From positions 1 through 36,937 of the forward strand of contig JAFTJI010000113.1 of assembly GCA_017456495.1 (NCBI GenBank): a stretch of DNA of 36,937 nt, given 5' to 3'. Below, in pieces: positions 1 through 6,616 of this stretch. Numbering within the stretch: the first letter of the stretch is position 1; every line of letters begins with the position of its first letter. The translations under genes were made by a program, and so were the position numbers. The notes beneath the pieces are model-generated. The model had not been told where the DNA came from. It ran no database searches and saw only the letters and a list, made by a program, of their open reading frames with translations. The DNA is from Lentisphaeria bacterium. Its GTDB lineage: Bacteria; Verrucomicrobiota; Lentisphaeria; Victivallales; UBA1829.

Positions 1-1
1 C

Positions 2-1648
2 CGGGATATCAAACCCGGAAATATTATGATCGCAGATGACCTGACTGTCACGGTTCTCGATTTCGGATTGGCGGCAAGGATCCGGACGACCATGTCTGTC
101 ATGTCGGTTCCGATCGACAACAGCAGCGGAACTCCGGCATATAAGTCGCCCGAACAGTGGAAATCGGTTCCGTCTAAAGCGGCTTCGGATCAATATTCCC
201 TTGCGGTGCTGGCGCATGAAATGCTGACAGGATATCTTCCCTTTGAGAATGATGACCTCGGGGTCCTGAGAGAATCCGTGATCCATATTGCTCCGGAACG
301 CCCGGATGATATTTCAGATCAGGCTTGGAATGCTTTGCAGAAAGCCCTTTCCAAAGCCCCGGCAGAACGTTTTGAATCCTGTACCGCATTTGTCAATGCC
401 CTGTTTTCAGAAGCTAAAGCACCGGAACGGAAAATCGAACAGCCCGCCCCGAAACCTGAACAGGAACCTGTTCCCGGTGACAAATTTGTTTTTGCAGAAA
501 CGGAGTCCTCTCAAACTGAAATTAAAAATCCCATGAAAGCATGGTTCAAAAGTTTCTATAAAGGCAGAGCATCCCGGAAAGAGTATTGGTTCTATCAGCT
601 CCGCTGGTGGCTGTGTAATTTCTTCCTGGCAAGTATTTTTGCTTTTATCTGGATGAGAACGGACTATTGGAGATGGGATGAATTATATATCATTTCATTA
701 TGTTGGTCAACTGTTGGTCTGCTTGTCCTGACCATCCCGTCATGGACGGATATTGCAGTCAGACGGCTTCATGATGTTGGCGAATCCGGACGGAATTTGT
801 ACTGGATTTTTCTCCCCGTCATCGGTTGGGGAAAACTGCTTTATGATTGTTGTAATTACTCGACACCGGGAACAAATCAGTATGGAAAAACCAAAGAGTT
901 TTCATTCAAAAAATTATATTCACCATGGTTTTTTGGAATTGTAACGTTTCTGTTTATTCTCATACCGAGTACAAGACTTCTTGCGCAAAGGGCTCTTTGT
1001 GAATGCGGTATTATCAGCACCGTGAGTATTCCAAGCGGGATTGTGTATATGCCTTGGGATATGTTTTCCGGTTGCACAGGATTGACGAGTGTCAACATAC
1101 CTGATAGCGTGACTGAGATTTCGTGTGACGCGTTTTCCGGTTGTACAGGATTGACGAGTGTCAACATACCTAATAGCGTAACGAAGATTGAGAGGAAAGC
1201 GTTTTACGGTTGCACAGGATTGACGAGTGTCAATATACCTAATAGCGTGACGGAGATTGGGAGGTTCGCGTTTTCCGGTTGCACAGGATTGACGAGTGTC
1301 AACATACCTGATAGCGTGACTGAGATTTCGTGTGACGCGTTTTCCGGTTGCACAGGATTGACGAGCATCAACATACCTAATAGCGTGAGAGAGATTGGGG
1401 TGTACGCGTTTTCCGGTTGCACAGGATTGACGAGCATCAACATACCTAATAGCGTGACGGTGATTATGAATGACGCGTTTTCCGGTTGCACAGGATTGAC
1501 GAGTGTCAACATACCTAATAGCGTGACGGTGATTAAGGATGGCGCGTTTTCCGGTTGCACTAACTTGAAACAAGTTTCCATTCCAAAAAACTGCAGTATA
1601 GCTGATGATGCATTCCCGTACGACTGTACGGTAACACGGCGGAATTGA
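2..1648 (+). CDS. Ser/Thr protein kinase fused to DUF805 membrane domain and BspA-like leucine-rich repeats (5' partial)
   Basis: The frame is open from base 2, so the start lies outside the window. Counting from base 2, residues 1-7 read RDIKPGN, the catalytic loop of Hanks-type kinases. DFG is at about 20-22 and the APE-like SPE at about 49-51, so the visible half of the kinase looks catalytically competent. A proline-rich linker near residue 140-160 leads into a DUF805 domain (about 175-300), marked by SRKEYWFYQL, the VRRLHDVGESG core and a closing NQYG, with three or four hydrophobic segments. One more hydrophobic segment (WFFGIVTFLFILIPS) precedes LRR_5/BspA-type repeats of 23 residues (about 355-538). 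Kinases with C-terminal membrane and sensor parts usually couple a signal to phosphorylation; here the repeats would be the binding part. Which side of the membrane they face depends on whether there are three, four or five spans. The architecture is seen in the sequence; the role is inferred. Confidence 0.85.
   Translation, partial: RDIKPGNIMIADDLTVTVLDFGLAARIRTTMSVMSVPIDNSSGTPAYKSPEQWKSVPSKAASDQYSLAVLAHEMLTGYLPFENDDLGVLRESVIHIAPERPDDISDQAWNALQKALSKAPAERFESCTAFVNALFSEAKAPERKIEQPAPKPEQEPVPGDKFVFAETESSQTEIKNPMKAWFKSFYKGRASRKEYWFYQLRWWLCNFFLASIFAFIWMRTDYWRWDELYIISLCWSTVGLLVLTIPSWTDIAVRRLHDVGESGRNLYWIFLPVIGWGKLLYDCCNYSTPGTNQYGKTKEFSFKKLYSPWFFGIVTFLFILIPSTRLLAQRALCECGIISTVSIPSGIVYMPWDMFSGCTGLTSVNIPDSVTEISCDAFSGCTGLTSVNIPNSVTKIERKAFYGCTGLTSVNIPNSVTEIGRFAFSGCTGLTSVNIPDSVTEISCDAFSGCTGLTSINIPNSVREIGVYAFSGCTGLTSINIPNSVTVIMNDAFSGCTGLTSVNIPNSVTVIKDGAFSGCTNLKQVSIPKNCSIADDAFPYDCTVTRRN
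1064..1615 (+). repeat. Tandem 69-bp coding repeats (BspA/LRR_5 units)
   Basis: The same unit begins at 1064, 1133, 1202, 1271, 1340, 1409, 1478 and 1547, exactly 69 bp apart. Seven units are nearly identical at DNA level. The eighth diverges after its first bases and acts as a cap ending in a Cys-containing tail. Each encodes 23 residues of the form FSGCTGLTSVNIPNSV followed by a variable stretch (TEISCDA, TKIERKA, TEIGRFA and so on). Changes concentrate in that short variable stretch, while the rest is held even at third positions. This suggests recent duplication or gene conversion, and copy number may vary between strains. Confidence 0.95.
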
Positions 1649-1882
1649 AGTAATCTGGCTGTACTGAACAGAATTTTCAAGCCGGAAATCTTTATGAGAT
1701 TCTGTCACAAACAGTCTCCGTAAAAAATGACGGCTGGAATCCTGCAGTTCAGGAACGCATTTCTATTGGGTAAATCAGAATCCCGCTGAAAACTAAAGTC
1801 CGGAAGAAGCACTTTCTCCAGTAACAAAACAGACTCAGGATTCTTGATCCGCCCGCCTGAGATTTTCGGTCAGATCAGAATC

Positions 1883-1904
1883 ACGGATGGAAAATTCCAT
1901 CCGT
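1883..1904. terminator. Candidate bidirectional terminator hairpin
   Basis: A perfect 10-bp inverted repeat (ACGGATGGAA / TTCCATCCGT) with a two-base centre, or nine pairs with a four-base loop, lies between two convergent genes: the kinase ending at 1648 and the mannosidase ending at 1946. There is no clear T-tract on either side, so it may be a weak or factor-assisted terminator. The rest of 1649-1945 shows no gene that I can support. Confidence 0.4.
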
Positions 1905-1945
1905 AATCCAACCGGATAGTGTCCAGGCAAGAGGTTCCTGATTTT

Positions 1946-4216
1946 TTATTTCCACCTGAATGTCCGAATCGCATAAGCGGGAAGTTCTGCTTTGCCGAAT
2001 CCGGGCAATTTCACTGAAACAGCTTCTCCGGAGTTTTGAAGCGTGATCTCTGTTTCTCCGTCACGATTCCGGCGCAACTCCTGAACAACCACTTGATCTT
2101 CCGGGAGTTCAAGCCGGAAAAATTCATATTTCCCTGTCTGATCCCCGGCAGTGTGCGCTGTGATTTCACGAACCTCTCCATTATTCAACCGGGCATGGGA
2201 ATATTTCGGGAGCGCGCTTAACGGCACTTGATCATATTCAGCGATCCAGAAAGAACGGTAATTGACTCCGAAATCCATCCATCCGTCATCAAATTTCTGG
2301 GTGAACGGACTATGGTCTGCATAAAGTGTGGGGCGAACGACTGTCAATCTCAGCTGATGATCAGCATGATCGCAGGAATGAAGATCCGGCGCAAAAAATG
2401 CCGCAGTTTTTCCATTTGAGACGGCTGCGCACCAGTCAATCATGGAGAACTCTTCAGAAGCAAGGGAATAGGGGACAAATTTTCCGTCTTTCCATTCATT
2501 TGCGGGCCAGTCATAGTCGCTTTTTCTGATACGGCAGACTGTTTCCGCGCAGCTTCCGGTGAAAAATTCCGGTTCATCAGAGAGCTGATGCGCAAAGGAA
2601 AGTTTCAGACAGCTCATAGGTTCATGCCAGTCCAGCCGGAGTTTCACGCCGGTTTCCGGGATCCCTGCATAATTGTAAAGATCCAGCCATACTTCAGAAT
2701 CACGGAATTTATAAACAGCCCGCAAGATACTGCAAACAGGTCCATCGTTATACTCTTCCGTACGGATCAGTTCCATTTTTCCGATAAGAGAATCGAACCG
2801 GACCAGACCGAATCCCCAAGTCCGGGTGTTGTCGAAAAACACATCCAGAGAGAGTTTTTTCAGCAAATCTTTCTGTTTCTGAAAACCGACAGCGGGATAT
2901 TTCTTATCTGAAACCCCGTATGCAAAAGTCTTTTCTCCCATGGGCGGCAAGTCGATGATGGCGGTCAATTTTCCCCATGCCACGCCGCAAGGACCGAAAG
3001 AAGGATCCGGGGGGAGCATCTGCAAGGGGATCTCCTGTCCGTTTTCATCCCGGAGTACATTGAAATTGACTCCGTTCCGGTTCGGATCTGCAAAGCCATC
3101 AAAAGACATAATTGTTTTATGATCGAAGGGATGCGGGTTCCAGCAATAGACTCCGCCCTCCTTCATGAACATGGTGTCCAGCTCCGCAGTTCTCTGGAAA
3201 AGCTGACGGTCGATGAGTTTATCAGCCTGATGTTCCACACTGCCGATCCCGGGGAAAATATCCCGTTCAAAGGCGGTTCTGACTGATGTTCCCGGAAGAA
3301 TATCGTGGAAATGGTTGAAACAGAGTTCATTCCACGATTCTGAAAGCTCTTCTGTTTTCACTCCCAGCTTTTCTGCGGTAAGCATCCGGCGTGTTGCACG
3401 GGCAATTTTACGCTTGACTTCATGACAGTTGGAATAGCAGCCCCGGAAGATCGGACCCAATTCTCCTTTGACCGTCTCCAGCGGAAGATCTTTCACCGCT
3501 TCAAAATATTCGCTCAGGGTTGCAAAAACGATATCATACTCTTTCTGCAGTTCCCGGATCGTTGCCAATTCTTTTCTGGAAATCCCGCCGCCGTGATCGC
3601 CAACTCCGAAAAACATCGCCTGATGTTCCAATGGGGACTCCAGATGTTTCCGGAAATGCTGATCCAGGAACACTTCTCCGGCTCCCGTTCCGTAGGAACT
3701 GATAATATGAAGTGCGGTCACAGAAGAACCGTCTTCCGCTTCCCATTTGAACAGGGGCGGGGTGTTGTGGCTTCTTGTGTAAACGTAATATTGAAAACCT
3801 GTTTCATTCAGGATTTTCGGCAATCCGGCGGGATGTCCGAAAGCATCCACATTATAGGCGATTTTGACATCAACGCCGAAGCGGTCAAGAAAATATTTTT
3901 TTGCATTTTCCGCCTGATGATATAGTGTGACCGGACGGCTCAGGATCACATCTGACTGCACTTCCCAGCCGCCTACGATATCCCAGCGTTTCTGCTGCAC
4001 AAAATTCTGTATTTTCCGGAAGAGAGCCGGATCGCACTCTTCCACATAACGGTAAAGTGCCGCAGCGGAACAGTTGAATTTCAGATCCGGCTGTTCCTCC
4101 ATGATCCTGACCACAGAGTGCATGGTGTTCAGCCAGGAACTTCTTCCGGATGTCCTGTTCCATAACCAGATCGGGTCAAGATGGGAATTACAGATAAGAT
4201 AAATTTTTTTCTTCAT
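1946..4216 (-). CDS. Glycoside hydrolase family 38 alpha-mannosidase
   Basis: The 756-residue protein opens with the GH38 zinc motif CNSHLDPIWLWN (His12 and Asp14 as ligands). It has YNVDAFGH with Asp124 in the position of the catalytic nucleophile, and later FNHFHDILPGTS, the conserved His/Asp segment of the family. GH38 enzymes hydrolyse terminal alpha-mannosyl residues by a retaining mechanism that needs a metal. No signal peptide is visible, so it is probably cytoplasmic and acts on imported oligosaccharides. The length is typical of the shorter bacterial members. AGGAG lies six bases before the ATG. It starts 12 bases after the stop of the GntR-type regulator and is probably cotranscribed with it. 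The exact linkage specificity cannot be read from sequence. Confidence 0.9.
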   Translation of the reverse strand: MKKKIYLICNSHLDPIWLWNRTSGRSSWLNTMHSVVRIMEEQPDLKFNCSAAALYRYVEECDPALFRKIQNFVQQKRWDIVGGWEVQSDVILSRPVTLYHQAENAKKYFLDRFGVDVKIAYNVDAFGHPAGLPKILNETGFQYYVYTRSHNTPPLFKWEAEDGSSVTALHIISSYGTGAGEVFLDQHFRKHLESPLEHQAMFFGVGDHGGGISRKELATIRELQKEYDIVFATLSEYFEAVKDLPLETVKGELGPIFRGCYSNCHEVKRKIARATRRMLTAEKLGVKTEELSESWNELCFNHFHDILPGTSVRTAFERDIFPGIGSVEHQADKLIDRQLFQRTAELDTMFMKEGGVYCWNPHPFDHKTIMSFDGFADPNRNGVNFNVLRDENGQEIPLQMLPPDPSFGPCGVAWGKLTAIIDLPPMGEKTFAYGVSDKKYPAVGFQKQKDLLKKLSLDVFFDNTRTWGFGLVRFDSLIGKMELIRTEEYNDGPVCSILRAVYKFRDSEVWLDLYNYAGIPETGVKLRLDWHEPMSCLKLSFAHQLSDEPEFFTGSCAETVCRIRKSDYDWPANEWKDGKFVPYSLASEEFSMIDWCAAVSNGKTAAFFAPDLHSCDHADHQLRLTVVRPTLYADHSPFTQKFDDGWMDFGVNYRSFWIAEYDQVPLSALPKYSHARLNNGEVREITAHTAGDQTGKYEFFRLELPEDQVVVQELRRNRDGETEITLQNSGEAVSVKLPGFGKAELPAYAIRTFRWK

Positions 4217-4228
4217 GGAAAACTCCTG

Positions 4229-5230
4229 TTATTCTACGATTTCCGGGGATATTAAGACACTCCGCTCCGGAGCATGACCGGAACGCATGATTTCTTTTAT
4301 GAGAGTGACTGCATTCAGCCCGAGCGCGCTCTTATTCTGCCGGGCAATCAATGTCCGGTACAACTCTTTTTCTGTTTCATCCGTTTGATCGAACCGTGCC
4401 AGCCAGATTTTTTTGTTTTCCGGAGCTTTATGCAGCCATGTGCAGCCCGGATCAAGAATAGCATCAAAATCAAGCGTTTGCAGCTGATTTTCAGAAACAT
4501 TGATTAATTCATAAGAAAGATGATGATCTTCCAACGCCTGAATATATCCTGAGACCCGGAGCCGGATGGAGGAGTTTTTCCACTGACTGTCAAGAATGGC
4601 GAATTTCCGGCATCTTTTATTGATCAGCGTTTGAACAAGAGAATATGCCCCCTGAAAGTGATCTGTTGTTACAAGATTGCATTTCCTTCCGATAATGTAA
4701 AGATCGAATAAAACCAGCGGATATAAACGTGATTTTTGCTGGATATGTTCCACACTTTCTCCCGTCCCGCCGGGATAAAGAATCATGGCACCGCAAAGTT
4801 TTTCAGCTTTAGCGATCACCTTCAATTCATCTTCCCGATCATCCCAGTTGTAGGTGAACAACCGGAATTCATATCCCAATTTCTGACAGCCGGAACGGAT
4901 GGCTTTGATGGTATCTTCCCAAGCCGAACCTGCCGGAAAAACGATTCCGATGGTGCGGCGGATATTCTGCGGGTCAAATTCGTTCATTGCGGAGGCAAGA
5001 AAAGTTCCCCTGTGTTTGATCCGGCAGATCAGCTGCTCTTCTTCAAGCATAAACAGTGCTTGAGAAACGGTATTACGGGAAACGTGAAAGATCCGGCAGA
5101 GTTCCAACTCTTTCGGGAGCTTTCCGATTTCGCGAGCCTCTTCACTTTCAATATATTCCCGCAAAACTTCATACAGCCGGATATACAGCGGCTGAGATGA
5201 TTTTATTTTTCTGAGATCTTTTTTCAGCAT
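4229..5230 (-). CDS. GntR-type transcriptional regulator with LacI-like ligand-binding domain
   Basis: Residues about 10-80 form a GntR winged helix, with SQPLYIRLYEVLREYI followed by LPKELELCRIFHVSRNTV, which fits the family pattern LPSERELAxxFxVSRxTV. The remainder (about 90-333) resembles a periplasmic-binding-protein/LacI sensor fold, as in the AraR-like subset of GntR regulators that bind sugars. It is first in a two-gene unit with the GH38 mannosidase and has its own promoter just upstream. A sugar-responsive control of that unit, and perhaps of the GH130-DUF4838 run upstream, is inferred. AAGGAG ten bases before ATG supports the start. The ligand is unknown. Confidence 0.87.
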   Translation of the reverse strand: MLKKDLRKIKSSQPLYIRLYEVLREYIESEEAREIGKLPKELELCRIFHVSRNTVSQALFMLEEEQLICRIKHRGTFLASAMNEFDPQNIRRTIGIVFPAGSAWEDTIKAIRSGCQKLGYEFRLFTYNWDDREDELKVIAKAEKLCGAMILYPGGTGESVEHIQQKSRLYPLVLFDLYIIGRKCNLVTTDHFQGAYSLVQTLINKRCRKFAILDSQWKNSSIRLRVSGYIQALEDHHLSYELINVSENQLQTLDFDAILDPGCTWLHKAPENKKIWLARFDQTDETEKELYRTLIARQNKSALGLNAVTLIKEIMRSGHAPERSVLISPEIVE

Positions 5231-5258
5231 GGGGAAAATACTCCTTTATCTTTACTCT

Positions 5259-5286
5259 AATATAGATCACAGAAGAAAAAAGTCAA
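5259..5286 (-). promoter_or_regulatory. Sigma70-type promoter of the GntR-GH38 unit
   Basis: On the minus strand, TTGACT (5281-5286) and TATATT (5259-5264) are separated by 16 bases, ending about 30 bases before the regulator's ATG. The -35 box matches five of six consensus bases. This makes the GntR-GH38 pair independently transcribable from the run that ends at 5428. Confidence 0.6.
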
Positions 5287-5305
5287 TTGCCGGAATGATT
5301 TATTT

Positions 5306-5325
5306 ATGAGTCATAAATGAGTCAT
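5306..5325. promoter_or_regulatory. Two direct ATGAGTCAT sites upstream of the GntR promoter
   Basis: ATGAGTCAT occurs at 5306-5314 and again at 5317-5325, so the copies are 11 bases apart, about one helical turn. Each is itself nearly palindromic (ATGA, one base, TCAT). They lie about 20 bases upstream of the -35 box of the regulator's promoter, a position more usual for activator binding than for a blocking repressor. Binding by the adjacent GntR protein is inferred only from location. Confidence 0.45.
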
Positions 5326-5427
5326 ATTGTGATAAACTTTTATCTGAGGATGATACCTGCGGCAAAATCAACGGCATTACACAGTGTAAAATTCCGCTTT
5401 TCTGATGAATGGTTGCAAGAAAAACAA

Positions 5428-6600
5428 TCACGGGTTCTGTAATTTTTCAAGAAGCGACTGGAAATCACACTCTACGATCCCGACAACCCGGTCGGCAGCT
5501 CCATATCCCATCAGAAGAGAACCATCTTTTTTCAAAACGGCAGAGCAGGTAAAAACACACGGAATTGTGAAGTCCCCCTCAAACTCCCATTTCTGATCGG
5601 CAAAAAGAAGCCTTTCCTCCGGTCGGCAGACGATTTCCGGTAAGCCATCTTCCCGTTCTTCCAGGATCATAAAAGACTGGGTGTAGCCAACTGTATCATC
5701 CTGCTTCCCATGATAGGGGAAAAGCCATTTTCCAGTTTCCAGTTCTATCGGGGCGCAGCTGGCTCCGATCCGGTTTGCCTCCCACGGGAATTCCGGAACA
5801 GCAAAAAGATGTTCTTCTGCTTTTCCATCATAAAAATCAGAAAATTCATCACCGAGAGCAAGAAAAATCGAAGGCGCAGTACATTTTTTTCCGATTTCAT
5901 AGTTCCAGGGTTCTTTCGGACGGTGAATGCAGACGATCCGTTCTTTCCCGTTGATTTTCAAACGGCGGGGAAAAAGAACCACATCCCGGTCATCGCTGAT
6001 ATCTCCCTGATGAAGCGGTGCAATCAACTCAAAACTCTTTTCATATTTCTGCTGTTTCAACGATTCAAGATCAACTTTATAAAGCAGAGTAACTGTTCGG
6101 TTTTCCGTGATTGACGGAGGATATTTTGTGTTATCCAAAGCCCAGTACGGCATACATTGAACGGGATCATCATGGTCCCAGTAAGGTCCGGGAGGGAAAG
6201 CGCGGCAGGCAACGGTCAGATAAAGTTTATTTTCAAAATAGAACAATCTTGGATCTTCAATGCAGCCATTGGCATAATCGAACATTTTTCCATTGCGGAA
6301 AGATTGCGTTTGGAACTTATTTTCATCATATTCCAGACGGGGCATCATGGCGGGATGGGTGAAATCGAACTCCCAATTTTTCCCGCCGTCACGGCTGATT
6401 CCGTACCCGAGAAAGATCGGATACGGAGCGGGTTTTTCCGGCAATGCAGCCTGCAGCCATGCACCGGTGCTGCGGAACAGCATATGAAGAATGTCCGGAT
6501 TTTCCGGATCGACTGTAATTGCCGGATTCAGCACCATTTTTTCTGCCCAGGGACAATCAGGGTTCGGAGCAAGAATTTTATTTTTCCGGAAAATCAGCAT
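5428..6600 (-). CDS. GH130-family glycoside phosphorylase/hydrolase
   Basis: The 390-residue protein has the GH130 five-bladed propeller signatures in order: GCIEDPRLFYFENKLY near residue 115, DVVLFPRRLKINGKERIV with the phosphorylase-type HRP, ANRIGASCAPIELETGKWLF with PYHG, and a final SLLMGYGAADRVVGIV. GH130 enzymes mostly act on beta-mannosides, many by phosphorolysis giving mannose 1-phosphate. The Asp of EDPR is the expected general acid site. There is no signal peptide, so it should be cytoplasmic. It lies 16 bases after the DUF4838 gene in the same run, with GGAG nine bases before the ATG. Together with GH38 it argues for a mannose-containing substrate. Whether it phosphorylates or hydrolyses cannot be settled by eye. 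Confidence 0.82.
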   Translation of the reverse strand: MLIFRKNKILAPNPDCPWAEKMVLNPAITVDPENPDILHMLFRSTGAWLQAALPEKPAPYPIFLGYGISRDGGKNWEFDFTHPAMMPRLEYDENKFQTQSFRNGKMFDYANGCIEDPRLFYFENKLYLTVACRAFPPGPYWDHDDPVQCMPYWALDNTKYPPSITENRTVTLLYKVDLESLKQQKYEKSFELIAPLHQGDISDDRDVVLFPRRLKINGKERIVCIHRPKEPWNYEIGKKCTAPSIFLALGDEFSDFYDGKAEEHLFAVPEFPWEANRIGASCAPIELETGKWLFPYHGKQDDTVGYTQSFMILEEREDGLPEIVCRPEERLLFADQKWEFEGDFTIPCVFTCSAVLKKDGSLLMGYGAADRVVGIVECDFQSLLEKLQNP

Positions 6601-6616
6601 AAGACATCACTCCTGT

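Noticed and set aside
1064..1615. CRISPR-like regular repeat spacing
   Set aside because: The period of 69 bp is a multiple of three, the variable part is not a unique spacer of usual length, and it codes in frame for leucine-rich repeats.
920..1708. Minus-strand frame with repeated Arg/His/Tyr units, resembling a repeat protein
   Set aside because: It is the shadow of the 69-bp LRR-coding repeats. The plus strand continues a kinase-DUF805 protein into BspA-type repeats.
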